Source: Rubritalea marina DSM 17716 (GTDB lineage Bacteria > Verrucomicrobiota > Verrucomicrobiia > Verrucomicrobiales > Akkermansiaceae). From it: a stretch of DNA of 64,000 bases. Each line of letters starts with the position of its first letter. The stretch's first letter is position 1. The DNA lies in contig NZ_KB899254.1 in the NCBI RefSeq assembly GCF_000378105.1, positions 62,001 through 126,000 of the forward strand, in the 5' to 3' direction. A program made the position numbers and the translations under genes. Shown piece by piece: positions 1 through 7,527 of the stretch. The notes beneath the pieces were generated by a model. The model was not told where the DNA came from. It was given only the letters and a program-made list of their open reading frames with translations, and ran no database searches.

Positions 1-332
1 CGCCAGTGTGTACTGCCCAGGCATGCGGTGTGCGCGATGAACTAGCAGATTTTAAAACACGCGGCCTTCGCGTGGTCGGTGTGAGTGCCGACTCCCCTCA
101 TAGGCTGGCGGGTTTTGCCCAGCGCCATGGTTTTGATTACCCCTTACTTTCAGATCCCGAGGGGAAGGCGATGGAGGTCTTTGGGGTGAAGCGTGTCTTT
201 GGCCAGTTTGCCTCGCGCCGTAGTTTTTTGGTACGCGATGGAGTGATCCTGTGGAAGGCTGACTCGAGTATCCCGTCGCGCCAGTTGGCGGAGCTGGATG
301 CAGTGCTGCGCTCGCTTGAGCAAGAAAGCTAA
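1..332 (+). CDS. Peroxiredoxin (AhpC/TSA, BCP-like), 5' end outside window
   Basis: Thiol peroxidase that reduces hydroperoxides. The reading frame is open from the first base, and the codons just before the first possible start (GTG at 6) continue the family motif, so the true start lies upstream of the window. The visible part opens with PVCTAQACGVRDE. In Bcp-like enzymes the first Cys (after Pro) is the peroxidatic one and the Cys five residues later the resolving one; both are present. The rest matches the family core, with GVSADSPH, FDYPLLSDPEG and the FLVRDGVI strand. It converges on the flavin reductase gene, with only 6 bases between the stop codons. The family call is firm; the subfamily is less certain because the N-terminus is missing. 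Confidence 0.88.
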   Translation, partial: PVCTAQACGVRDELADFKTRGLRVVGVSADSPHRLAGFAQRHGFDYPLLSDPEGKAMEVFGVKRVFGQFASRRSFLVRDGVILWKADSSIPSRQLAELDAVLRSLEQES

Positions 333-338
333 GTGGCG

Positions 339-941
339 CTAGTCTGGACGATCGAGCTGGAAAATCGAGGTGGTTTCGCAATACCAATTTGGCGAGGCCA
401 TGCGGCCGATGGGTGCGTATTGTGCTTGGTTGATTTTGGCGTCGTCTGGGTTGGCGATGCCATCTTGGACATGCACGGTGTGAACGAGGCCGATGATGAG
501 TCGGTTTTGTCCGATTTCGAGGCAGCTGTGCTCGGAGCATTCCATGGCTACTGGGGCGGCCGCGATGCGCGGCACATCGATGGTGTCTGAAGCGGTGAAG
601 TGTTCAGCACTGAGCTCTGGTATCTCGTAGGGCAGTGTGGCGGCGCTGTGATTCATTAGCTCGAGCATCGGCTGATCGACCATGTGCACCACAAACTGCT
701 TCTGCCGCTTGATGTTACGTGCGGTGTCCTTGAGCTCACCAGGCCCTTTGTTGCCCGGCGCAAAGACAATCATCGGCGGGCGCGAGCCAAAGACATTGAA
801 GAAGGAAAAAGGTGCAGCATTGACACTCCCGTCTTCATTCAGCGTGCTCACCCAGGCGATCGGACGCGGCGTGATCAGGCTGGAAAGAATTTGGTAGGCA
901 TTGGTGCGGTGCTCACCGTCGAGGTCAAAGGTTACTGACAT
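339..941 (-). CDS. Flavin reductase-like FMN-binding protein
   Basis: About 200 residues of the flavin reductase-like, FMN-binding split-barrel fold. The N-terminal LITPRPIAWVST and the following PFSFFNVFGSRPPMI are typical of the family members that bind FMN and act as NAD(P)H:flavin reductases or partners of oxygenases. The late part, IIGLVHTVHVQDGI, matches the usual last barrel strands. An ATG at 941 gives a good family start (MSVTFDL); a GTG two codons upstream at 947 is possible. Neither has a clear Shine-Dalgarno sequence. The physiological substrate cannot be told from sequence. Confidence 0.85.
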   Translation of the reverse strand: MSVTFDLDGEHRTNAYQILSSLITPRPIAWVSTLNEDGSVNAAPFSFFNVFGSRPPMIVFAPGNKGPGELKDTARNIKRQKQFVVHMVDQPMLELMNHSAATLPYEIPELSAEHFTASDTIDVPRIAAAPVAMECSEHSCLEIGQNRLIIGLVHTVHVQDGIANPDDAKINQAQYAPIGRMASPNWYCETTSIFQLDRPD

Positions 942-1031
942 GTCCACAAGCTAGCAAGCAGAGTATCCTTGCCAAGGGGAGAGTTGGGCCGCGTGACTAG
1001 CATATTGAACATGCAGGGGAGAGCGATGACT

Positions 1032-1345
1032 CTATAAATCGAGAGTCCATCTCAGCGCGGCTTTGATTTGTTCAAAGGGTTCGCCAAAAATCACCCCCAC
1101 TTTGTCGCCTAGTTCATGATCTTGAATCGCCATAGACCCTGTACATTGGCATAGCTCTTTACTCTGAGGAAGTGTGAGCTAGGTAGTTCGATTTCGTATC
1201 CAGACCCACGATAGGCAGAGGTAACGGGAACCCAAAGAGAGAGTGCTCTGGGGGCGTCAGGATCATGTCGTGAAACAATAACCATCATGCGCACCTTCGC
1301 GCCCAATCCTAAGTCGACCCATTACACTTCCCCGGGTTTAGTCAT
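1032..1345 (-). pseudogene. Decayed MazF/PemK-type toxin (stop codon plus frameshift)
   Basis: Reconstructed by reading the minus strand across two lesions. An ATG at 1345 overlaps the end of the antitoxin gene and reads MTKPGEV, then a TAA (1322-1324) where the family has an aromatic residue, then WVDLGLGAKVR, MVIVSRHDPDAP and VPVTSAYRGSGYEIELP, all typical of the MazF/PemK barrel. Near 1131-1136 the frame is lost: after SYANVQGL the family-like continuation (MAIQDHELGDKVGVIF...) is only read one base out of phase, up to a TAG at 1032-1034. One inserted base would restore it. Two independent lesions argue for a true pseudogene, although a sequencing error cannot be excluded from one read. 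The residual 65-codon frame 1109-1306 (TTG start) lacks both ends and is unlikely to be an active ribonuclease. Confidence 0.8.
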
Positions 1346-1568
1346 CGTACAAGGAATCTAATGCTGCTTGTCGCTTGTCTGATGAACGTAAAATATCCTG
1401 ATTGTCACTTGGTAGAACCACATCGAAGGGTAAGCCGCCTCTGAGCCTCACTTGCGCAAGGAACATGCGGATCGCTTCGGTGGTTGTGAGCCCCAAGGCA
1501 TCGAAGACTTTTTCGGTGTCTTCTTTCAGTGCTGAACTCACTCGCGCTCTAACTACTGTATCTTGCAT
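1338..1568 (-). CDS. RelB/DinJ-family antitoxin
   Basis: Intact 76-residue antitoxin. The N-terminal MQDTVVRARVSSALKEDTE followed by VFDALGLTTTEAIRMFLAQ is the ribbon-helix-helix DNA-binding half of RelB/DinJ proteins. The C-terminal half (GGLPFDVVLP, ALDSLYDD) is the short tail that in this family wraps the toxin. The ATG at 1568 is preferred over one at 1586 because family members start at this point and a promoter ends just in front of it. Its stop overlaps the start of the toxin remnant (ATG at 1345), the usual antitoxin-first coupled order. With the toxin dead, it may persist as a free antitoxin or autoregulator; that is inference. Confidence 0.87.
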   Translation of the reverse strand: MQDTVVRARVSSALKEDTEKVFDALGLTTTEAIRMFLAQVRLRGGLPFDVVLPSDNQDILRSSDKRQAALDSLYDD

Positions 1569-1602
1569 GAACTGAATGTAGCACAAATGAGCTACGTGTC
1601 AA
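1566..1602 (-). promoter_or_regulatory. Antitoxin promoter, probably leaderless, with inverted-repeat operator
   Basis: On the minus strand TTGACA (1602-1597) is followed after 16 bases by TACATT (1580-1575). The ATG (1568-1566) lies only 6 bases past the -10 box, so transcription would begin at or next to the start codon, giving a leaderless mRNA. An inverted repeat GTAGC-N8-GCTAC (1579-1596) fills the spacer and touches the -10 box, which suits autorepression by the ribbon-helix-helix antitoxin. The boxes and repeat are read directly; function is inferred. Confidence 0.65.
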
Positions 1603-1853
1603 TCTAAGGTCCTTTCTCTAGCGGATGTGTAGAAAGGGAATCCTGCAAACCGTGTGATTTCTTCTCTTTGAAGCTCTACTGCCAAGAGCTCCGTTTCAAA
1701 CATTTGGTGAGGGGGCCCTTCATAGATGATCAGAGAGTGAGCATTTTCCAGAGAGAGCCTGAGCTCCTTGGTGCTAGAAACGCTGGGTTGCGTGGGGAAA
1801 AAGAGAAGAGTTCCAAGGGCTGCGATGAGCAAGGCGACGATTGCAGCAAGAAT
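1599..1853 (-). pseudogene. Truncated membrane-anchored hypothetical protein
   Basis: The open frame begins just after a TAA (1854-1856) and has no ATG; TTG at 1832 is the first usual start. It reads a hydrophobic segment (AAIVALLIAALGTLLFF) and then LENAHSLIIYEGPPHQMFE with FAGFPFYT. The YEG-PHQ and GFPFY pieces resemble small proteins I recall from Planctomycetes and Verrucomicrobia, which continue further. Here the frame ends in an unrelated short tail, and the TGA stop lies inside the -35 box of the antitoxin promoter. That suggests the 3' end was lost when the toxin-antitoxin module arrived. It could also be a short functional gene. Confidence 0.4.
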
Positions 1854-1920
1854 TTAGAGAGCTTTCAAGAGGCAGGCGCTAGGGGTGGGGTGAGCAAAAT
1901 GTATGTTTGGTGGTGCAATG

Positions 1921-2166
1921 TCACTGATTATGACCTTTTTCAGCATCGATCGATTTTTTGAGCCGGTCCATTTCTAACCTTAAGTTCTCAATTTCATTTT
2001 GTTGTTCTTTGAGCTTCCGTCTAACAAGGTCTAACGCTGTTGCCCCAACTACGAGGGTGCCGCAATAGACAACCCCGAGCTTCAAGTCGTAGAGAACTGC
2101 GATGAGTCCATAGCAGATGGTCACGAATACTAATAGTATCTGCTGTTTCTGAGTATCAGTTTTCAT
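1921..2166 (-). CDS. Small membrane protein with C-terminal coiled coil
   Basis: An 81-residue protein of unknown function. Residues about 9-27 (ILLVFVTICYGLIAVLYDL) and 30-47 (GVVYCGTLVVGATALDLV) form two predicted membrane segments. The rest, from RRKLKEQQNEIENLRLEMD onward, is highly charged with leucine/isoleucine heptads and likely forms a cytoplasmic coiled coil. The ATG at 2166 is the only good start. It stands alone between a truncated gene and the hom terminator. I do not recognise a family. Confidence 0.6.
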   Translation of the reverse strand: MKTDTQKQQILLVFVTICYGLIAVLYDLKLGVVYCGTLVVGATALDLVRRKLKEQQNEIENLRLEMDRLKKSIDAEKGHNQ

Positions 2167-2243
2167 GTCAGGGATTTAAGTTAGCGTCAGTTTCAAACTC
2201 TCGTGTTCCAATATTTATTTGTTAGGGTGGGGGCTGTAAATGA

Positions 2244-2277
2244 AAAAGCACCGCCTCGAGGTGAGTGCGGTGCTTTT
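2244..2277 (-). terminator. Rho-independent terminator of hom
   Basis: A perfect 11-bp stem, AAAAGCACCGC (2244-2254) with GCGGTGCTTTT (2267-2277), and a 12-base loop. It lies 33 bases past the hom stop and ends in a run of T on the minus strand. The A/T flanks on both sides could make it act in both directions. Confidence 0.85.
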
Positions 2278-2309
2278 AAAAGTGAGTTGGTTGAGTGCCA
2301 GAGAAGCGA

Positions 2310-3632
2310 TTAGCTGGTGGCCAATTGCTCGATGCGGAAGACCACGGGCTCGTCCTTCACGCAGTCGAGAGCTTCGCACTTGGCGAGGGTCTCGGTGAGT
2401 TTCCCGAATGGGCAAGTGTGGAGGAGGAAGACCATATCGCGGAATTCTTTGTCCGGATTCTCTGGGTCGACCGGTGAATGTGTTCCGGAGATTCCGATGC
2501 CGTCGTCTGCTAAGGTGTTGGCGATCTGGGCGATCACGCCAGGGCGATCGTCAACTTCAAAGCGCACGTAGTATGAGGTTTCGGTTTCTTCAATCGGAAG
2601 GAGTTTACCTGCGTCTGTGTATGGAAGGAATCCACGGTGACCTGCAGTGTGAACGAAAGTGTAGGCGGCTTCTACAAGGTCGCCGACCACTGAAGAGGCG
2701 GTTGGTTCCTTGCCGGCGCCTCTGCCGTAGAAGAGAGCTTCTCCAGATGCGTCGCCGCGGACAGCTACCGCATTGAAGACTCCATTGACAGAGGAAAGGA
2801 TGTGGGATTTGGCAATGAAGGAAGGCTGGGTGCGTAGCTCGATGGCGCCGTCTTCATGCTCGCGAACCACGGAGAGAAGTTTGACCACGTAGCCTAGCTG
2901 GGTGGCAAAATCGATGTCGATGGTGCGCACGCGCTCGATCCCGCGAACGTAGACTTGCTCTGAGGGAATGGTGAATCCATAGGCGAGTGTGGCGAGAAGG
3001 ATTGCTTTGTGTGCCGCATCCCAGCCGTTGACGTCGAGCGCAGGGTCTGCCTCTGCGTAACCGAGTTCTTGAGCTTCCTTGAGGGCGGTAAGGTAGTCGA
3101 GGCCGCCGCAGGTCATGCGTTCTAGGATGTAGTTGGATGTGCCATTGATGATGCCAGACATGGTTTCGATGCGGTTACCCACATAGGAATCCTGCACCGC
3201 TTTGATGACTGGAATACCGCCTGCCACTGCAGCTTCGAAGTGGATCGGGGTGTCGTACTCACTGGAGAGTTTGAAGAGCTCTTCGCCGCGCTCAGCGAGG
3301 AGTGCCTTGTTGCCGGTGACGACTGGCTTCTTGAGTTTGATTGCTTCGGCAACGATGTCGAATGCTGTGGTGGTGCCACCGATGAGTTCTACGACGATGT
3401 CTACATCTGGGGCATGGACGACTTCCATCCAGTCCGTGGTGAAAAGCGAATCTGGCGCATTGGGCACACGCTTTTTGGTAATGTCGCGCACCGCAGCTTT
3501 TTTGATGCTGAGCGAGAATGCGTCTTTGGCTCTGTTGGAGATGAGTTGGCTATTGCGTTCGAGTGCTTCCCAGACGCCTGTGCCAACGGTTCCAAAACCA
3601 GCCATGCCGATACCAATGTGATGCGTAGCCAT
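2310..3632 (-). CDS. hom: Homoserine dehydrogenase
   Basis: NAD(P)H-dependent reduction of aspartate semialdehyde to homoserine, the branch point to threonine and methionine. The N-terminus MATHHIGIGMAGFGTVGTG is the Rossmann GxGxxG segment. VELIGG, VVTGNKALLAE and GGIPVIKAVQ are core motifs, and GIINGTSNYIL and EADPALDVNGWDAAHK are the substrate-domain signatures. Residues after about 350 (YYVRFEVDDRPGVIAQIA) form a C-terminal ACT domain, suggesting feedback control by an amino acid such as threonine. At about 440 residues it is a normal stand-alone enzyme, not an aspartokinase fusion. The ATG at 3632 is chosen over one at 3683, whose extra 17 residues are not family-like. Confidence 0.96.
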   Translation of the reverse strand: MATHHIGIGMAGFGTVGTGVWEALERNSQLISNRAKDAFSLSIKKAAVRDITKKRVPNAPDSLFTTDWMEVVHAPDVDIVVELIGGTTTAFDIVAEAIKLKKPVVTGNKALLAERGEELFKLSSEYDTPIHFEAAVAGGIPVIKAVQDSYVGNRIETMSGIINGTSNYILERMTCGGLDYLTALKEAQELGYAEADPALDVNGWDAAHKAILLATLAYGFTIPSEQVYVRGIERVRTIDIDFATQLGYVVKLLSVVREHEDGAIELRTQPSFIAKSHILSSVNGVFNAVAVRGDASGEALFYGRGAGKEPTASSVVGDLVEAAYTFVHTAGHRGFLPYTDAGKLLPIEETETSYYVRFEVDDRPGVIAQIANTLADDGIGISGTHSPVDPENPDKEFRDMVFLLHTCPFGKLTETLAKCEALDCVKDEPVVFRIEQLATS

Positions 3633-3749
3633 AATGATGATAATTAAAAAAAATTTCTGCTTGATTGCTTCAAGCGCGCCCATGCTGCGGAAGAATTGCT
3701 ATTAGTCAAAACATTATGCGCTTTTTTGAGTTTGTGTGGGATGTGGCCA

Positions 3750-3789
3750 AAAAATGACTGGCTCATGCACCGGAATGCATGAGCCAGTC
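3750..3789 (-). terminator. Rho-independent terminator after the EF-hand gene
   Basis: A perfect 14-bp stem, GACTGGCTCATGCA (3756-3769) with its complement at 3776-3789, and a 6-base loop. On the minus strand it is followed by ATTTTTTGG, so it ends transcription from the gene at 3864-4286. A 12-bp palindrome GTGGGTACCCAC (3839-3850) lies between the stop codon and this stem. Confidence 0.82.
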
Positions 3790-3863
3790 GAGTATCTAGT
3801 AGCGCAACCACACATTGCGCTATCTGGCTGGCCCCACCGTGGGTACCCACCAGCTAGAAAGTG

Positions 3864-4286
3864 TTATTCGGAAGCTGTGTCGCCGCCGCCTTTGTTGTTG
3901 CACTTCTTTTTTCGGTGCATGGGAAATTTTTCTCCGGCGTCGCGCGCGAGTTGTCGTTCGTCTGCGCTGAGTTTGCCGTCGCCGTCGGTATCGTATTTGG
4001 CGAGGAAGGCCTCTTTGGCGGCCTGTTTTTCTTCATCGCTGAGTTTGCCATCACCGTCGGTGTCATGGCGTGCGATGAACTCTGCACGGCGTTCCTTCAT
4101 GGCGGATTTTGCAGCAGCTCTCTCGGTTTCATCGAGTTTGCCGTCGCCGTCGGCATCAAATTGTTCAATGAGCTTGGCGCGCATTTTTTTGCCGTTGCGT
4201 TGTTTTTGATTGTTTTCATCTTGGGCGTGAGCGGCCCAAGGCATTGCGATCGCGGCGAGTGTTAAAATAATGGATGTCTTCTTCAT
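3864..4286 (-). CDS. Secreted EF-hand calcium-binding protein
   Basis: A 140-residue protein with a signal peptide (MKKTSIILTLAAIAMPWAAHA, cut after AHA). Three calmodulin-type EF-hand loops follow at regular spacing: DADGDGKLDETE, DTDGDGKLSDEE and DTDGDGKLSADE. All keep Asp at positions 1, 3 and 5, Gly at 6 and Glu at 12. The linkers are rich in Lys, Glu and Ala and probably helical. The C-terminal tail is basic (HRKKKCNNKGGG). Small multi-EF-hand exported proteins are common in Planctomycetes and Verrucomicrobia, with no assigned role; calcium buffering or signalling in the periplasm is a guess. It is a single-gene unit with its own terminator. Confidence 0.85.
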   Translation of the reverse strand: MKKTSIILTLAAIAMPWAAHAQDENNQKQRNGKKMRAKLIEQFDADGDGKLDETERAAAKSAMKERRAEFIARHDTDGDGKLSDEEKQAAKEAFLAKYDTDGDGKLSADERQLARDAGEKFPMHRKKKCNNKGGGDTASE

Positions 4287-4336
4287 AAGTTCGTATCGGA
4301 TTCACGAACTGAAACTCTGCACCTTGGTAGAAGTTG

Positions 4337-4375
4337 CAAAAAAAAACACCCAGCACTTCTTGCGAAGGCTGGGTG
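4337..4375 (-). terminator. Rho-independent terminator of ychF
   Basis: Stem CACCCAGC (4347-4354) with GCTGGGTG (4368-4375), extended inside by CTTC/GAAG after one bulged base. On the minus strand it runs into nine or more T. It lies about 30 bases past the ychF stop codon. Confidence 0.85.
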
Positions 4376-4405
4376 GGTTGGTTTTCGAAGATGTATAGGG
4401 TCTGT

Positions 4406-5521
4406 TTAGGCGCCGGTTAGGAAGTTGATGACGTCGCCGTCCTGGACAACGTATTCCTTACCTTCTGCTCGTAGCGCTCCAGCATCGCGAGCGGCGGACA
4501 CTGTCTTGTGCGTGACATAGTCGGTGTATGCGATGACTTCGGCACGAATGAATTGCTTCTCGAAGTCGGTGTGGATGACGCCGGCTGCGACTGGTGCTTT
4601 ATCCCCTGCGATGATAGTCCATGCGCGGGTTTCTTGTTCGCCAGTGGTGAGGTAAGTGCGGAGGCCGAGGAGGTGGTACACGCCCTTAATCAGGGTTGAG
4701 ACACCAGAGTCGGACACGCCCATGTCAGAGAGAAATTCTGCTGCTTCTTCACTGTCGAGGTCGATGAGTTCTTCCTCGATTTGCGCGGAAATCACGATGG
4801 CTTCTGCGCCGTGGTTGTTCTGAGCGTATTCGACTACCTTGGCAACGAGCGGGTGTGAGGATGGATCCTCAGTGGCTGTAGCGAGGTCGTCTTCTGAGAC
4901 ATTACAAGCAAAGATGGAGCGTTTGTTGGAGAGGAGGAAGAAGTCGCGAAGGAGGAGGCGTTCTTCGGGGGTGAGTTCGAGGGTGATGGCTGGATTGCCA
5001 TCTTCGAGGTGTGGCATGAGTTTGTCGATGAGTTCGACTTCTGCCTTAGATTCTTTGTCGCCGCCTTTGGCTTTTTTGGCGCGCGATGCACGGCGCTTCT
5101 CCATGGCGGCCATGTCGGCGAGGATGAGTTCGCCGTTGATGATTTCGATGTCGCGAATCGGGTCGACGGAGCCGAGCTCGTGGATGATGTCGTCGTTCTC
5201 GAAGCAACGGATCACTTGGACGATGGCGTCGACTTCACGGATGTTCGCGAGGAACTTATTACCGAGGCCTGCTCCTTCTGAGGCACCTTCTACCAAGCCT
5301 GCAATGTCTACGAACTCGATTGCTGTAGGGATTTGTTTTTTCGAACCAGAAAGCTCGCTCAGAACGGCGATGCGCTCGTCTGGTACGGTGACGACACCGA
5401 CGTTAGGATCGATGGTACAGAAGGGGTAGTTCGCAGCCTCGGCTTTGCGCGTGCGGGTGAGCGCGTTGAAGAGGGTGGATTTTCCGACGTTAGGTAGACC
5501 TACAATTCCTGCTTGGAGCAT
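4406..5521 (-). CDS. ychF: Redox-regulated ribosome-binding ATPase YchF (OLA1 family)
   Basis: Universal Obg-like P-loop protein that hydrolyses ATP rather than GTP and binds the ribosome. About 371 residues, the normal length. The start MLQAGIVGLPNVGKSTLFNA gives the Walker A box directly at the N-terminus; the ATG at 5557 would add 12 residues not found in the family. The G3-like stretch FVDIAGLVEGASEGAGLGN is diagnostic. A helical hairpin with many charges occupies the middle, and a TGS domain with AWTIIAGDKAPVAAGVIH and EFIRAEV-like segments forms the C-terminus. Monocistronic, with its own terminator. Confidence 0.96.
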   Translation of the reverse strand: MLQAGIVGLPNVGKSTLFNALTRTRKAEAANYPFCTIDPNVGVVTVPDERIAVLSELSGSKKQIPTAIEFVDIAGLVEGASEGAGLGNKFLANIREVDAIVQVIRCFENDDIIHELGSVDPIRDIEIINGELILADMAAMEKRRASRAKKAKGGDKESKAEVELIDKLMPHLEDGNPAITLELTPEERLLLRDFFLLSNKRSIFACNVSEDDLATATEDPSSHPLVAKVVEYAQNNHGAEAIVISAQIEEELIDLDSEEAAEFLSDMGVSDSGVSTLIKGVYHLLGLRTYLTTGEQETRAWTIIAGDKAPVAAGVIHTDFEKQFIRAEVIAYTDYVTHKTVSAARDAGALRAEGKEYVVQDGDVINFLTGA

Positions 5522-5610
5522 AATGAGGGACGCTAGTACGCGAATCAGAAGATGCAAGAAAATTGGTTTTCCATCTTTATCGCTAACTCCTTTAGTCTGC
5601 CTGCTCGATG

Positions 5611-7341
5611 TTACTCTTTGGCTTTCACCACAGGAATGTTGATGTGGGTCGGGTGCTCTTTGCTGAGGTGGATCGTGTTGGTGGCGACGGGGGAGTCGTT
5701 GAAGTTGTTTACCTGCTGGAAGGTGTTCGGGTGCACGTCGTACTTGATGCTGTTGCTGCTGGAGATTTGGACACCAATCTTGTGACCTTTATTGATCACG
5801 TAGGCGGTGCTCCAGAGGTCCATGTCCAGTTTGTAGACCTTGCCCTTCTCCATTGGCACTTCGTTATCGAGGCCTTGGTGGAAGCGTCCCATGACGATGG
5901 AGTCGCGGATGATGGCTTCGTAGCCGTCTGGGTAGATGTCGACGAGTTTGGCGGTGAAGGTTGTGTCCTCGACGTCGGAGCTGACGTAGAGCTCAGCCGT
6001 TACCTTACCGGTGATTTCCATCGCTTCGCTGAGTGGGGCTGAGCTGAAGTGCAGGATGTCCTTGCGGTCCTTGAGCTCACGCTGGTCACGCGGGCCCACC
6101 CCTTCATGGATGAAGACGTCGCCTCCTACTGAGGGTACAGGGTCGCGAGGGTCGTACTTAAAGCTGAGCGATGCCGCATCCTCTTTAGGTGCGTCCTTGC
6201 TCAGGCTGCCGTCTTGGTGAACGTAAAATGAAATATCGTCGTGCGGTACCGGCCATACATCGGTCATCTTGTACTCGTTGCCTGGAGCACCTGGTTCGCC
6301 ACTGGCGCCCATGAGGTAGTAGACCATGCGGGATTTGCTGTCGCGGTATGAATCTGGATCGGCCATCACGTCGTTGGCTGTTGGAAGCGTCCATTCGGCT
6401 GGCACGGCTTTACCAGGGAAGGGCTTGCCTTTCATGTTACCGTGGCCGGAGGCATCGACCTGGATGTAGACGTGGCCGTCTTGGGCAAAGTCTTCAAAGT
6501 AATCGAGTGCTGATTCGGCGAAGATGTCGTACCAGCCAGTCTTGGCGACAAAGACAGCAGGATTGTTGTCGTTGGCTTTTTCGACTGTTTGAGCATAGCC
6601 GGCGCGGTCAAATGACTCCGTGACGGGCTTTGGCCAGTTCGGGACTGGGACGCCGCGCTGAGACATCCAGCGGTAGTGCATTTCACGGCGAACGCCATTA
6701 TGGAAAGTCCAGTAGAGGTGGGCATTGCCACCACTCACGTTGGTGTCGGAAACGACGAGGTTTGGGTGGTTTGCGAGGTAGGCCATGTAGGCGGAAAACC
6801 CATGGCCGCTCTGCCCAAAGATGCCGATCTTTTGGTTGGACCACGGTTGTTTAATAATCCAATCGAAGGTGTCGTAACCGTCTTGAATCTCGTTGTCGAA
6901 ACTCATGAGGTCAACGGTGCCAGCTCCCTCGGATTCGCCATCGCCGCGGAGGTCTTGGCAGATGTAGACGTAGTCGCGCTTGGCGTACTTGTGGGTATCG
7001 AAGAAAGCTGCAGCCCAGATGCCGTAAGCAGTGCGGCAAATCATCGTGTTGAACTTACCCGGCTTGTTGGGTCTGAAGATACCAGTGGCCAGCTTTACGC
7101 CGTCGCGCATCGGCACCATCACTTGCTCGTAGGTGTAGTTGCCGCCGAGTAGCTCGATGGCGTGGCCGATTGAGAATTCTTCTTTTTCCTTAGAGGTTAG
7201 AATTCCGTCTTTATTGAGGTCAGAGTCCGGGTATCTCTTCAAGAAATGTGCCGCGCCGGGCACCGGGGAGGGAAGCTCATCGGCGATTGCCAAGGGACTA
7301 GCGAGCATCACAGTGGCGAGCATCACGGTGAGTGACTTCAT
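5611..7341 (-). CDS. Exported CocE/NonD-family hydrolase with an EF-hand-like insert
   Basis: An alpha/beta hydrolase of the X-Pro dipeptidyl-peptidase/CocE esterase group, about 576 residues. The signal peptide is MKSLTVMLATVMLASPLAIA (start at 7341; an ATG four codons upstream is possible). The mature N-terminus carries DSDLNKDGILTSKE, which fits one EF-hand calcium loop. VPMRDGVKLATGIFRP is the usual first strand of the family, FGQSGHG the nucleophile elbow, TGWYDIF holds a candidate Asp, and DASGHGNM a candidate His. The C-terminal jelly-roll domain (about residues 390-576) is also typical. The substrate is unknown, and cocaine-esterase specificity should not be assumed. Confidence 0.82.
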   Translation of the reverse strand: MKSLTVMLATVMLASPLAIADELPSPVPGAAHFLKRYPDSDLNKDGILTSKEKEEFSIGHAIELLGGNYTYEQVMVPMRDGVKLATGIFRPNKPGKFNTMICRTAYGIWAAAFFDTHKYAKRDYVYICQDLRGDGESEGAGTVDLMSFDNEIQDGYDTFDWIIKQPWSNQKIGIFGQSGHGFSAYMAYLANHPNLVVSDTNVSGGNAHLYWTFHNGVRREMHYRWMSQRGVPVPNWPKPVTESFDRAGYAQTVEKANDNNPAVFVAKTGWYDIFAESALDYFEDFAQDGHVYIQVDASGHGNMKGKPFPGKAVPAEWTLPTANDVMADPDSYRDSKSRMVYYLMGASGEPGAPGNEYKMTDVWPVPHDDISFYVHQDGSLSKDAPKEDAASLSFKYDPRDPVPSVGGDVFIHEGVGPRDQRELKDRKDILHFSSAPLSEAMEITGKVTAELYVSSDVEDTTFTAKLVDIYPDGYEAIIRDSIVMGRFHQGLDNEVPMEKGKVYKLDMDLWSTAYVINKGHKIGVQISSSNSIKYDVHPNTFQQVNNFNDSPVATNTIHLSKEHPTHINIPVVKAKE

Positions 7342-7443
7342 GAAACATTGCATGATGCAAGTTGTATTTTCTTATCCCCGCTACGGAAAGAACATAGCGC
7401 GTGGCTGGTATAAAATGGGGACTTGTTAGTAAGATCACCCATT

Positions 7444-7478
7444 CTCCCTCGGTTTGAAAAGAGCTCAAACCGAGGGAG
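7444..7478 (-). other. Strong hairpin without a U-tract downstream of the sugar operon
   Basis: A perfect 14-bp inverted repeat, CTCCCTCGGTTTGA (7444-7457) and its complement (7465-7478), with a 7-base loop, lies about 50 bases past the stop of the last operon gene. No T-run follows on either strand. It may be a weak terminator, an mRNA 3'-end stabiliser or a regulator for the hydrolase gene. Nothing else is recognisable in 7342-7527. Confidence 0.5.
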
Positions 7479-7527
7479 GGTAAGGTTATGGGGGATAACA
7501 GCTTGTCGGGGGTTGTTGCGGGTTCAA

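Noticed and set aside
1668-1961. 97-codon plus-strand frame
   Set aside because: It is opposite the truncated hydrophobic-anchor frame and the antitoxin-side genes, with no recognisable domain.
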